Notes: a model not told the origin generated them from the sequence alone. DNA of 64,000 nucleotides from Actinobacteria bacterium 69-20 (GCA_001897425.1 MKSW01000015.1:17719-81718), one strand, 5' to 3'. Shown: positions 28,508-36,961, counted from the first letter of the stretch. Numbers and translations are program-made.

Positions 28508-29872
28508 ATGACCGTTTCGCGTCGCGCGTTCCTCAGCGGATCGCTAGGCGCTGCCGCGCTGCTGGGCCTCGGCGCGTGCAGTTCACCGAACTCCAACGCC
28601 GGCACCGGCCAGACGTCGGCCGGGCAAAGCAGTACCGGCAGTGGGAGCACAAAGAGCGTCGGAAAGCCCACTGGGACACTGACTTTCGCATTCTGGGGAG
28701 GCAGCGCCGGCGAGACCGCCGGGTTCACCTACGCCAAGAAGCAGTTCGAAGCCGCGAATCCCGGCACCACTATCAATCTGAAGGTCGTCCCATATGACGG
28801 ATTCTTCTCGGGCATCGATCGCGGCATCCAGGCGGGGAACGCACCGGACATCTTCCGCGTCGACTACACGACCATTGGCAAGTACAGCAAGAACGGTGTC
28901 CTGCTCGACGTCAGTCCGTACTTCACGAACGCCGAGATCGATCAGTTCCTCCCCGCGCTCTGGGACGCGATCAAATACCAGAGCGTGCCGTATGGTGTGC
29001 CGCATCAGACGGACACGACGTGTGTGGTGTACAGCAAGAAGGCGTTCGAGACAGCGGGCATCACGTCCGTCCCGACCTCTCTCGATTCCGCGTGGACCTG
29101 GGACGAGTTCTCCGCAGTGGCGCAGAAGCTGCAGTCGACCTTGCCACACAACAAATTTCCATTCGCCTACGACTGGACACAGGCAGGCGCCTTCCGGTGG
29201 CTCTCCTGGCTGTACCAGGCCGGTGGGACCCTGTTGACGCCCGACCTGAGTAAGTGCGCTCTGCCCAGCAGTGCCGGAACCAAGGCGCTCGAGTACACCC
29301 AGAGCTTCTTCGCGAAGAAGTGGGTGCCGGCGAACAGCACCATCAAGACGAGCACCTACTCGGACAATTTCTTCCTCAGCCAGACCGTGCCGATGACGTT
29401 CGTCGGTGACTTCTTGGTGCCCGAACTGGCCGACCCGGCGAACGGATACAAGGGTGGCGACTGGGGCGCTACCTTCATGCCGCGCGATGTTGCTGCGGCG
29501 TCCGATTTGGGTGGTAATGCGATCGTCGCCCTCAAGAACACGAAGAATCCTGATCTCGCTGCCGCGTTCTTGAAGTTCCTTGTCAGCGAGGACATCATGA
29601 AGTATTTCTGCGAGCAGGCCGTAGAGTTGCCCACCCTGAAGACCTTGGTGAACGAGCAGCTGAATTACGCCTTCCGGCCCGACGTCGTGAAGGTGTGCGC
29701 TCAGCAGGCGACCACGATCAGCGACACCATCGTGAAAGAGTGCACCATCGCCGGCTTCGCCGACATCAACACCGCGCTGGAGGACCAGCTCGAATTGGCC
29801 TTCCACGGCCAAAGCGCTCCGGCAACGCTGGACGCGATTGCGACAAAGGTAAACCAAGCAGTCGGGTCGTAG
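28508..29872 (+). CDS. Sugar ABC transporter substrate-binding lipoprotein, family 1 (Tat-type signal)
   Basis: A 454-residue family-1 binding protein. The N-terminus MTVSRRAFLSGSLGAAALLG has a twin-arginine motif (SRRAFL) and lipobox LGAC at Cys24, so it is probably exported folded by Tat and lipidated. GTLTFAFWGGSAGETAGFTYA begins the mature fold after a Ser/Thr/Gly linker; APDIFRVDYTTIGKYSKNGVLLDVS is typical and is quoted here only in part (APDIFRVDY). It heads the rightward operon followed at 10 bp by the first permease. No ATPase gene is present in the operon. Confidence 0.93.
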   Translation: MTVSRRAFLSGSLGAAALLGLGACSSPNSNAGTGQTSAGQSSTGSGSTKSVGKPTGTLTFAFWGGSAGETAGFTYAKKQFEAANPGTTINLKVVPYDGFFSGIDRGIQAGNAPDIFRVDYTTIGKYSKNGVLLDVSPYFTNAEIDQFLPALWDAIKYQSVPYGVPHQTDTTCVVYSKKAFETAGITSVPTSLDSAWTWDEFSAVAQKLQSTLPHNKFPFAYDWTQAGAFRWLSWLYQAGGTLLTPDLSKCALPSSAGTKALEYTQSFFAKKWVPANSTIKTSTYSDNFFLSQTVPMTFVGDFLVPELADPANGYKGGDWGATFMPRDVAAASDLGGNAIVALKNTKNPDLAAAFLKFLVSEDIMKYFCEQAVELPTLKTLVNEQLNYAFRPDVVKVCAQQATTISDTIVKECTIAGFADINTALEDQLELAFHGQSAPATLDAIATKVNQAVGS

Positions 29873-29882
29873 AAGTGACACG

Positions 29883-30872
29883 ATGGTGACCCATACAAAT
29901 GCCGCCCCAGGCTCGGCTCTAGCGACCGTCACCAGGGCAGGAGTTGATCTGGTGCCGCGAGGGACGTCCTACAAGCCGCGTCGGCGGGGTGCGTACACGC
30001 ACGGCCAGGCCGCGGCCGCCTCACTGTTCCTGCTGCCGAATCTCGCCCTGGTTGGCCTATTCCTGCTCGTACCGCTGGTGCTGGCCTTCGTGATCAGCAC
30101 CCAGAAGCTGGGCTCGCTCGGTTCGCCACAGTATATCGGTATCGACAATTTCATCACTCTGTTCCGAGACACCATCTTCTGGGAGACGGTTTGGAACACA
30201 GCAGTCTTTACGATCTTTACGGTTCCCGTCGGCATGGTCATTGGTCTTGGTGTTGCTCTGCTACTCAACAGCGTGCTCCCTGGACGCACGCTGTACCGGT
30301 CGATCATATTCCTGCCGCTCGTGATCTCGGGCGTGGCCACCGGTGTCCTCGGATCGTGGATGTTCGATCAATACAACGGCTTTTTCAATAAATTTCTGCA
30401 CGCGATCGGCATCACTGGTCCCGCCTGGCAGTCCGACGGCAAGTGGGCGATGATCTCGCTCATCCTGGTCACGCTGTGGCAGCGCGTCGGTTTCGACATG
30501 CTCATTTACCTTGCAGGGCTACAAGGTATCAGTCCGGATCTGCTGGAAGCTGCGAAAATCGACGGCTCGAGCGCTTGGCAGCGACTCCGGCATGTGACGG
30601 TGCCGCTGCTCGGGCCGTCGACCTTCTTCTTACTCATCATGAATATCATCTACTCGTTCCAGGTCTTCGACACGGTCTGGGCGCTTACCCGGGGTGGCCC
30701 GGACTTCTCAACCACGACCGTCGTGACCTACGCCTACCGCGAGGCGTTCGACGACCACGGGCCACAGCAACTCGGCTACGGCGCCGCCGTAGGCGTGTTC
30801 ATTTACCTGATCACGCTCGCGATCACCGTCATTCAGTGGCGATTCAGCCGCACCCGCGACGAAGCCGGCTGA
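29883..30872 (+). CDS. Sugar ABC transporter permease (MalF/UgpA type)
   Basis: A 329-residue permease. After a polar N-terminus of about 40 residues come six hydrophobic segments starting at AAASLFLLPNLALVGLFLLV. The EAA loop LLEAAKIDGSSAWQRLRHVTVPLL lies at about residues 220-243, and FDTVWALTRGGPDFST is typical of the CUT1 family. It pairs with the next gene. The unusual long N-terminal tail (start ATG 29883) could be shorter if GTG or ATG further in is used, but no better site is seen. Confidence 0.92.
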   Translation: MVTHTNAAPGSALATVTRAGVDLVPRGTSYKPRRRGAYTHGQAAAASLFLLPNLALVGLFLLVPLVLAFVISTQKLGSLGSPQYIGIDNFITLFRDTIFWETVWNTAVFTIFTVPVGMVIGLGVALLLNSVLPGRTLYRSIIFLPLVISGVATGVLGSWMFDQYNGFFNKFLHAIGITGPAWQSDGKWAMISLILVTLWQRVGFDMLIYLAGLQGISPDLLEAAKIDGSSAWQRLRHVTVPLLGPSTFFLLIMNIIYSFQVFDTVWALTRGGPDFSTTTVVTYAYREAFDDHGPQQLGYGAAVGVFIYLITLAITVIQWRFSRTRDEAG

Positions 30873-30885
30873 GCAGGAGGGAACA

Positions 30886-31761
30886 ATGGCAATTCTCACG
30901 CCTGCGTATACGCCAGGGGCGCGCAATGTTCGTCGCCGCGCGCGGGGCCGCTTCTTCGGACTTCGGCTGAGCTTGGCAATAGTCATCACGCTGGTGATGG
31001 TCTTCCCGCTCTACTGGATGATCATGACGGCGGTCTCACCGAGAGCGGATCTGTATCAAAGCGGCCTGCATCTGTGGCCCAGTCATTGGACCTGGGACAA
31101 TTTCACCCTCCCGATCAAGCAGTTTCCCGTCTGGCAGTGGTTCCGCAACTCGGCGGTGATCACCATCGCGGTCACCGTTATTACAGTGATTGCCAACCTG
31201 CTTGCCGGCTATGCCTTCGCCAAGCTGCGGTTCCGTGGGCGGAACGCGCTTTTCCTGTTGCTGCTGTCGACCATGATGATCCCGGTCCAGGCCATTATGG
31301 TCCCGCAGTTCCGTTTGTCCATCGATCTGGGCCTGTTCGGCAATCTCTGGGCCGTGATCCTGCCCGAGAGCGCTACCGTGTTCGGCATCTTCCTCGCGAG
31401 GCAGTTCTTCCTCGCCGTTCCGGACGAACTCATCGAGGCTGCGCGTAGCGACGGAGCCGGCCAACTGCGAATCTTCGTGAGTATCGTGCTGCCGCTCTGT
31501 AAGCCACTGATCGCCGTCCTGACCCTGCTGACGATGCTGTCCGAATGGAATTCTTTCGCGTGGCCGCTGGTTGTTCTCTTCGGCAACGATCAGTTGTTCA
31601 CCTTGCCGATCGGGATGGTGACCGACCTACAGGGGCAGTACACGTCGAACTACGGGGCACTGATGGCGATGAATCTGCTGATGATCGCGCCGATGGTGAT
31701 CCTGTTCGTCGCGTTCCAACGGTTCTTCGTCCAGGGACTGGCTCGAAGTGGTCTGAAATGA
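30886..31761 (+). CDS. Sugar ABC transporter permease (MalG/UgpE type)
   Basis: A 291-residue permease with six hydrophobic segments. ATG 30886 follows GGAGGG. Seen: FPLYWMIMTAVSPRADLYQSG, the EAA loop ELIEAARSDGAGQLRIFVSIVLPL, and the C-terminal VLFVAFQRFFVQGLARSGLK typical of MalG-type subunits. Its stop overlaps the ATG of the dehydrogenase gene by 4 bp. With the MalF-type partner it needs an ATPase encoded elsewhere (MsiK/MsmX-like sharing). Confidence 0.93.
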   Translation: MAILTPAYTPGARNVRRRARGRFFGLRLSLAIVITLVMVFPLYWMIMTAVSPRADLYQSGLHLWPSHWTWDNFTLPIKQFPVWQWFRNSAVITIAVTVITVIANLLAGYAFAKLRFRGRNALFLLLLSTMMIPVQAIMVPQFRLSIDLGLFGNLWAVILPESATVFGIFLARQFFLAVPDELIEAARSDGAGQLRIFVSIVLPLCKPLIAVLTLLTMLSEWNSFAWPLVVLFGNDQLFTLPIGMVTDLQGQYTSNYGALMAMNLLMIAPMVILFVAFQRFFVQGLARSGLK

Positions 31762-32780
31762 GCGTCAACTACTTGTCGACGCTGACGTTCGACGAGGAGT
31801 GGCTTGCTGCCTTGCGGCGTCGCTCACCAGGGGTGCAGGTCACCCAGCTTCCCGCGGAGCGGGCAGGTGATATCCCGGACCGCGTCTGGGCAGACGTGGA
31901 CGTCCTGCACACCTCCACCGTGTTCCCGGATCTCACCGCCGCACCACGCCTTCGCTGGGTGCAACTCGACACGTCTGGCGTGGATCATCTTCGTGGGACG
32001 CCGCTGTGGCACTCCGACCTGGCGATTACGACGATCGGCGGGGTCTCGCCGGTGCCGCTGGCCGAATACGTGATGTTTGCCGTCTTGGGGTCAGCTCATC
32101 ACTTGCCGGCGCTGCTGGACGTACAGAACCGACATGACTGGCCGACGCCCGCACGGCGGTGGCAAACCATGCTGCCCCGGCCGGTGGCTGGTGCGACGAT
32201 CGGCATTGTCGGCTACGGCCGTATCGGAAGGGAAATCGGCCGATTGGCCCGGGCGCACGGAATGCAGGTGCTTGCGGTGAACCGCACCGGGCGCCTGCAC
32301 TCTGTCGCCCGAGGCACGGACCAGGCCAATTTCGCCAGCGGTGCCGACAGCGGAGCTGACGTCGAGTTGTTCGCATCGAATCGCCTGAAGGAGGTGCTGG
32401 AGCGTTGTGACTTCGTCGTCATCGTTGTCCCGCTCACGGAGCAGACGGGCGGCCTCCTGGATCGTGAGATGATCGCCGCAATCAAGCCGGGAGCGACGTT
32501 GATCAACGTGTCCAGAGGCGGCATCGTGAACGAGTCCGCGTTACTTGAGGCGCTACATAGCGGGGCGGTCTCAACCGTCGTACTGGACGTATTCGAGGAG
32601 GAGCCCTTGCCGCCCAACTCGCCGTGGTGGAGTGAGCCAAACGCGTTCGTCACACCGCATGTCGCGGGCCTGGCGCCACGATACGCGGAACAGGTGCTGG
32701 ACATCGCAGCGGAGAACCTCAACCGGTTCGTGGCCGGGAAGCCGCTCCTCAATCTCGTCGACCGGACGCGAGGATACTGA
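31758..32780 (+). CDS. D-isomer-specific 2-hydroxyacid dehydrogenase family protein
   Basis: A 340-residue NAD-dependent dehydrogenase. Start ATG 31758, overlapping the permease stop. Seen: LRWVQLDTSGVDHL, the cofactor motif IGIVGYGRIGREIGRLARAHG, INVSRGGIVNESALLEAL with the active-site Arg, DVFEEEPLPPNSPWW with the Glu, and FVTPHVAG with the catalytic His. A roughly 20-residue insert (about 180-205) separates the second beta strand from the usual loop. It may interconvert a 2-keto and 2-hydroxy acid in the sugar-acid route that includes the IlvD/Edd dehydratase. Confidence 0.9.
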   Translation: MSVNYLSTLTFDEEWLAALRRRSPGVQVTQLPAERAGDIPDRVWADVDVLHTSTVFPDLTAAPRLRWVQLDTSGVDHLRGTPLWHSDLAITTIGGVSPVPLAEYVMFAVLGSAHHLPALLDVQNRHDWPTPARRWQTMLPRPVAGATIGIVGYGRIGREIGRLARAHGMQVLAVNRTGRLHSVARGTDQANFASGADSGADVELFASNRLKEVLERCDFVVIVVPLTEQTGGLLDREMIAAIKPGATLINVSRGGIVNESALLEALHSGAVSTVVLDVFEEEPLPPNSPWWSEPNAFVTPHVAGLAPRYAEQVLDIAAENLNRFVAGKPLLNLVDRTRGY

Positions 32781-32781
32781 C

Positions 32782-33570
32782 ATGCTCAGCCTCGACCGCC
32801 AGCGACGACTCCTGCAACTCGTACGAACCAATGGGTACGGCAACGTCGTCGAACTTGCTGACATTCTTGGCGTCAGCCCGTCGACGGTGCGCCGAGACCT
32901 GCGGCACATGGATCAGCGTGGACTGCTCGCCAGAGTCCACGGAGGAGCCAGCGTTCTGGACGCTGTCACCGAACCGCTACTCGTCTCCCGGGCAGCGGAG
33001 CGCAGTGAACAGAAACGCCGCATCGGCCAGGCGGCTGCGAGCCGCGTTCCATCCGGCAGCACGATCTTGATCACCGGCGGCACCACCACTGAAGCGATGC
33101 TGCCCTTCTTGGCAGGGAGCGAACGGCTCACTGTCCTCACCAACGGTCTCAACATCGCCTACCACTTGGCACGTTATCCCGAAATTTCAGTCGTCGTTCT
33201 CGGCGGCGTGCTCAGGCACGACGAAATGTCACTGCTCGGGCCGATCGCGGAGCAAGTACTTGCCGAGTTTCGAGTCGACGTTGCATTCTCGAGCGCCTTC
33301 GGTATCTGCGCCGATGACGGCATGTCCGGAGCCAACGTCGCTGAGGCAGGGACGGACCGGCGGATGCTCGCGGCAGCAGACTCGCTGATCCTGCTCGCGG
33401 ACGGATCCAAGTTCGACCGCAAGGGGCCGGTGCGCTTGGCCAGCGTCGAGCAAATTGATTGCGTGATCACGGACCATACGGCCCCATCCGAGTCTCTCAA
33501 GGAACTAAGTCGACGCGGCGTCGAGGTCGTCGTCTGCGACGACGATCGGAAAGGAAGCAAACGTCAATGA
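32782..33570 (+). CDS. DeoR family transcriptional regulator
   Basis: A 262-residue DeoR regulator, start ATG 32782 one base after the dehydrogenase stop. The N-terminal HTH VVELADILGVSPSTVRRDLRHM and the following RVHGGA turn are classical. The sugar-phosphate-sensing domain has ILITGGTTTEAMLPFL, LTVLTNGLNIAYHLA and VFG-like VVVLGGVLRHDEMSLLGP. DeoR proteins commonly bind phosphorylated sugars, consistent with the divergent kinase and SIS genes. It overlaps the next small gene by 4 bp. Likely targets are the regions at 28.3-28.5 kb and 35.45-35.6 kb. Confidence 0.93.
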   Translation: MLSLDRQRRLLQLVRTNGYGNVVELADILGVSPSTVRRDLRHMDQRGLLARVHGGASVLDAVTEPLLVSRAAERSEQKRRIGQAAASRVPSGSTILITGGTTTEAMLPFLAGSERLTVLTNGLNIAYHLARYPEISVVVLGGVLRHDEMSLLGPIAEQVLAEFRVDVAFSSAFGICADDGMSGANVAEAGTDRRMLAAADSLILLADGSKFDRKGPVRLASVEQIDCVITDHTAPSESLKELSRRGVEVVVCDDDRKGSKRQ

Positions 33571-33842
33571 GCCCAGAGCTGGAATTGCTCCGTGAATGCC
33601 AGAATCGCGCGCTCGAGCGCGAGGGCATTCCCATGGTGCTGAGCCTGGTCGACGAGGTACACGAGCAGCCGTCGCCCGTCCAGGACTGGGCTCGCGCCGA
33701 TGGGCAACAAATCGCCGCTAAGCTCGACAACTTCCGTGCCGCGCTACTTCCGCAAAGCCGCAACGACGATATGGGCTGCGTCATAACCGTGCTGCAAGTA
33801 GGCTCGTACGCCGACTTCGGGCGCGAAGGGGGTCAGCTGTGA
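33567..33842 (+). CDS. Small unknown protein in sugar operon
   Basis: A 91-residue acidic protein, start ATG 33567, overlapping the DeoR stop by 4 bp and the NodB-like gene by 4 bp. Sequence begins MSPELELLRECQNRALEREG and ends VITVLQVGSYADFGREGGQL. There are no signal peptide, membrane span or cysteine motif, and I do not recognise a family. Double overlap with neighbours and similar base composition make it a real gene. It may be a partner of the NodB-fold protein. Confidence 0.7.
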   Translation: MSPELELLRECQNRALEREGIPMVLSLVDEVHEQPSPVQDWARADGQQIAAKLDNFRAALLPQSRNDDMGCVITVLQVGSYADFGREGGQL

Positions 33843-34522
33843 CGCTCACCTATACCGCGCACCGCGACGCTATCGCCAGCGGACGGTTCATTCGAGTCGT
33901 CAACTACCACAACACGCCAGCTTCGAGCCGCAAAGCTCTGCGAGAAGAACTTGAAAGGTACTCGAAGCGGTTTGCCTCGATCACCCTCGCTGAGCTCGAC
34001 GAGTTTTTCGCCACCGGCCGCTGGCGTCAGGAACGCCCTGGTTTCATACCGGTCTTCTACGAGGGTTACCGCAATAGCGCACAGGTGGCCGGACCGGTGT
34101 GCGACGAACTGGGCTTGACAGGCTGGTTCCCGATATGCACTGGTTTTGTCGACTGCCCGACAGCAGAGCAAGAAGCTTATGCGCGGTCGCACCACATCGG
34201 GCTGGTTGCCGAGGATCTCGAAACCCCTGGCGCCCGCCTGGCGATGACCTGGGACGAGATAGCTGCGCTGTCACAGCGGCATGTGGTAACCCCGCACACC
34301 GCGTCGCATTACGGAATCGCAGACGTGAACACGGCAGAAGAATTCGACCGGGAGATCTTCGAGCCCAAGCGAAAGATGGACGCAGTAACGGGGCAGTCTG
34401 CGCCGGCATTCGTGTGGCTGCACGGTACCCAGCACGGGATGAGCGAACGGCACGATCGAGCGCTGCAGCAAGCTGGGTACCGTTACCAAATTAGCAACAC
34501 CATGATCCACCGAATCGCTTAA
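33839..34522 (+). CDS. NodB-fold (polysaccharide deacetylase-like) protein lacking the DD motif
   Basis: A 227-residue protein that follows the carbohydrate esterase 4 layout: FIRVVNYHNTPAS, SITLAELDEFFATG, GFIPVFYEGYRN, LTGWFPICTGFVD, LAMTWDEIAALSQRHVV, TPHTASHYGI and FVWLHGTQHG. The catalytic motif TFDDG reads VFYEG: Tyr74 replaces the base Asp and Glu75 the metal Asp. The HxxxH metal pair is kept (His153, His157). It is cytoplasmic by the absence of a signal peptide. Start GTG 33839 overlaps the previous gene by 4 bp. It may be an altered-specificity hydrolase (puuE-like) or a non-catalytic protein. Confidence 0.72.
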   Translation: MTLTYTAHRDAIASGRFIRVVNYHNTPASSRKALREELERYSKRFASITLAELDEFFATGRWRQERPGFIPVFYEGYRNSAQVAGPVCDELGLTGWFPICTGFVDCPTAEQEAYARSHHIGLVAEDLETPGARLAMTWDEIAALSQRHVVTPHTASHYGIADVNTAEEFDREIFEPKRKMDAVTGQSAPAFVWLHGTQHGMSERHDRALQQAGYRYQISNTMIHRIA

Positions 34523-34539
34523 GACGCCATCGTGGCGTC
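34523..34539. terminator. Bidirectional stem-loop between convergent genes
   Basis: GACGCCA-TCG-TGGCGTC is a perfect 7-bp stem with a 3-nt loop, starting right after the TAA stop of the NodB-like gene and touching the end of the convergent gene at 34538. No T-tract follows. Its location between two stops supports a terminator. Confidence 0.5.
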
Positions 34540-35452
34540 AGCGTCGATGTAGAGAGGTGCCCGGCTGCGCCCATGCGCGCGCATAAATCCGTCGGGGCGC
34601 GCGCACCGCATCGTGGTCACAGCTGAGCCAACCGTGATAAAGCGCCGCGCCGCGCCGCACAACCACGTCTATCCGTCCGCCGTCGTCAAGATTGGTGCGC
34701 GCGGCGGCGACGGCGTCGACACGCAGGTCCGGCCAGGGCTGGCGCTGCCCGCACCAGCCGGACGAGCCCCGCTGGCTGAACACGACGCAGCCGCGCGCAT
34801 CGATGCCGACGAGGTGCCCCTCCGCCCCGGATACGCCGTTGACTGTCGACCAGAAGCCGGGCACGGCACCCGCTGGCGTGCTGACGTGATCGGCGACCAG
34901 CATGCCCAAGGAGCCATCCGCCACATCGAGCACCACGGCCTCGGTTGCGTTTCCCGCGGGCTCGATGAGCCAATCCAGATGCGGGTAGGACGTGGTTTGA
35001 GCCGTTAATCGCAACGCCTCTCCCGCGGGCGAGACTGCCGCGAGACGAAAGGAACTGCCGTCGGCATTGACCGTAAGCGCGGAGATCGCACGAGCATGTG
35101 GGATCAAGATGCCCGCATCGATGAACCCAGCGGCGGGAGTCCAGTAGTACCGCTCGGCCCCGGCATCGCTCAACACCATGACCTCGAGGAAGTCAGGACC
35201 GTGAGAAACCTGGGTAATGGCAACCGCCCGCACCGGCCGCACGCCCGCGAAGTGCAAGCCGCCGCTCCAGGATCCCGGCGGCGGACCCGACCGCCGGTCG
35301 ATGGCGTCGGCGTTGAACCAGAACACCCATATGCCGCCGTCCTCAGCTGGCGCTACAAGTTCAAGGTTCCCTCGATCCCCGTAGACACCCTGGGTGAGGC
35401 CGGGACGGCCGCATACCGAAGGCAGTGACTGGCTCAGGAGCTGGACGTCCAT
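34538..35452 (-). CDS. Beta-propeller/PLL lectin-like protein of unknown function
   Basis: About 304 residues from ATG 35452 (MDVQLLSQSLPSV); a GTG at 35470 would add six residues but overlaps a repeat that looks regulatory. The sequence has recurring blocks of the form GNLELVAP-x-GGIWVFWFN, FLEVMVLSDAGAERYYW, EAVVLDVADGSLGMLV and RIDVVVRRGAALYHGWL, each a beta strand ending in aromatic residues, as in tachylectin/PLL-type propellers. No signal peptide is visible. It is convergent to the NodB-like gene and divergent from the GH4 gene. It may bind a glycan of the same pathway; not recognised further. Confidence 0.6.
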   Translation of the reverse strand: MDVQLLSQSLPSVCGRPGLTQGVYGDRGNLELVAPAEDGGIWVFWFNADAIDRRSGPPPGSWSGGLHFAGVRPVRAVAITQVSHGPDFLEVMVLSDAGAERYYWTPAAGFIDAGILIPHARAISALTVNADGSSFRLAAVSPAGEALRLTAQTTSYPHLDWLIEPAGNATEAVVLDVADGSLGMLVADHVSTPAGAVPGFWSTVNGVSGAEGHLVGIDARGCVVFSQRGSSGWCGQRQPWPDLRVDAVAAARTNLDDGGRIDVVVRRGAALYHGWLSCDHDAVRAPRRIYARAWAQPGTSLHRR

Positions 35453-35457
35453 CTGAC

Positions 35458-35507
35458 CATAATCACGCACAACTAGCCATTGTCAAGCAGCAACGTGCTC
35501 GATTATG
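35458..35507. promoter_or_regulatory. Inverted operator-like pair upstream of GH4 gene
   Basis: CATAATCACGCAC (35458-35470) and GTGCTCGATTATG (35495-35507) are inverted copies that match at 11 of 13 positions, 24 bp apart, in the divergent region between the propeller-like gene and the GH4 gene. Part of the motif (CATAAT) recurs at 28393. A DeoR or other regulator of the sugar module may bind here. Confidence 0.45.
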
Positions 35508-35593
35508 CTCGTATCGATGCAAAGGTTCTTGCCACCGACCCGAGGAACCAAGAGGAACCAAATCCGGCGCGCCTCGTTTGAAGGGAACCGCAG

Positions 35594-36961
35594 ATGGCCG
35601 ACCGTCATGTCCTTGTACTCATAGGCGCGGGAAGCGCCGTATTCACCCGAGGCCTTCTAGCCGACCTCATCTCGGCCCACGATCTGGGCGACTGGCAGAT
35701 CCGCCTGGTCGATGTCGCACCGGATCCGCTCGCCAAAGCGGTCGCCTTGGCAGAGAAGATGATCACGGCCCGAAAGGCAACCGCGCACATCAGCGTCGTT
35801 GGCTCGACTGATCGGCGCACGGTGCTCCCCGGAGCTGACTTCGTGGTCACCTGCGTCGGCGTCGGCGGCCGTCCAGGTTGGCAGACAGACCACGAGATCT
35901 GCATGCGGCACGGTGTCTATCAGCCGGTCGGCGACTCGGTGATGCCCGGCGGTATCTCACGGCTGCTGCGCACCACGCCGATCCTGGTCGAGATCGCCCA
36001 AGACGTTCTCGACCTCGCACCGAATGCGCACTTCTTCAATTACTCAAACCCGATGACAGCCAACGTCATGGCGATGGCACGCTGGGCAAATGCCGAGCAT
36101 GTGGTCGGCCTGTGCCACGGCATGCATCACGTGCAGCACCACCTTGCGGCTTTCATCGGCAAGCCCTACGAGGAGACATCGACACTCTACGCGGGCATCA
36201 ACCATCTGACCTTCATTTACGACTTCCGCTGGCGGGGCCAAGACGCGTGGCCGCTGGTCCGTGAGAAGGTCGAACGCGAGTTGGCGCAGCCGGCCGATCC
36301 TGACGATCTTGGTGACATCTTCGCGGACGGCACCAAAGCGTGGAACAACCCATTCTCGTGGGAACTCTTCCAACGCTACGGCGCGTTCCCCGCCGCGGAA
36401 GATAGGCACGTCACGGAATTCTTCCCGGAGCGCTGGCCCGGTGGCGCGTATTACGGGAAGACGCTCGGTGTCGACGCGTTCTCAGTTCCGGAGATCCTCG
36501 AGTGGGGTGAAAACCGCTACCAGGCCATGGTGGCACAGGCCGACGGCACCATGCCGCTCGACGAATCGATCTTCGACCGGTCCAGCGGTGAACAGGAGCA
36601 GCTCATCGCCATCATCCGTTCGGTCATCAATGACACGCGGCAAATGTTTTCATGCAACGTCCTGAACCGCGGTGCGGTCCCGGCGCTGCCCGCCGACGCG
36701 GCGCTGGAGATCCCTGGCGTCGCGACCGCACGCGGTATTCGCCCCATCGCCGTTCCTGACCTGTCGAGGCCACTCACGGCAATCCTCATGCGCCGGCTCA
36801 GCTCGGTCTACCTCGCGACAGAGGCTGCAATGACTGGAAATCGTGATCTGGTGGTCGAGGCGATCATCGCGGACGGCGCCGTCACCGATCCTGACGCGGC
36901 GGCGCGCCTGACCGAAGAATTGATCGCCGCGCACCAAATGAATCTGCCGAGGTTCCGGTGA
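35594..36961 (+). CDS. Glycoside hydrolase family 4 (NAD- and metal-dependent glycosidase)
   Basis: A 455-residue GH4 enzyme. Seen: the NAD motif VLIGAGSAVFTRGLLADLI at 8-26, FFNYSNPMTANVMAM, GLCHGMHH with metal ligand Cys174, and AGINHLTF with His204. GH4 enzymes cleave glycosides by oxidation-elimination at C3 with NAD and Mn. Members include alpha-glucosidases, alpha-galactosidases, alpha-glucuronidases and alpha-galacturonidases; the GLCHGMHH version is closer to the non-phosphorylated alpha-glycosidase/uronidase branch, a tentative call. Start ATG 35594. It overlaps the dehydratase gene by 4 bp, linking glycoside cleavage to sugar-acid dehydration. Confidence 0.93.
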   Translation: MADRHVLVLIGAGSAVFTRGLLADLISAHDLGDWQIRLVDVAPDPLAKAVALAEKMITARKATAHISVVGSTDRRTVLPGADFVVTCVGVGGRPGWQTDHEICMRHGVYQPVGDSVMPGGISRLLRTTPILVEIAQDVLDLAPNAHFFNYSNPMTANVMAMARWANAEHVVGLCHGMHHVQHHLAAFIGKPYEETSTLYAGINHLTFIYDFRWRGQDAWPLVREKVERELAQPADPDDLGDIFADGTKAWNNPFSWELFQRYGAFPAAEDRHVTEFFPERWPGGAYYGKTLGVDAFSVPEILEWGENRYQAMVAQADGTMPLDESIFDRSSGEQEQLIAIIRSVINDTRQMFSCNVLNRGAVPALPADAALEIPGVATARGIRPIAVPDLSRPLTAILMRRLSSVYLATEAAMTGNRDLVVEAIIADGAVTDPDAAARLTEELIAAHQMNLPRFR

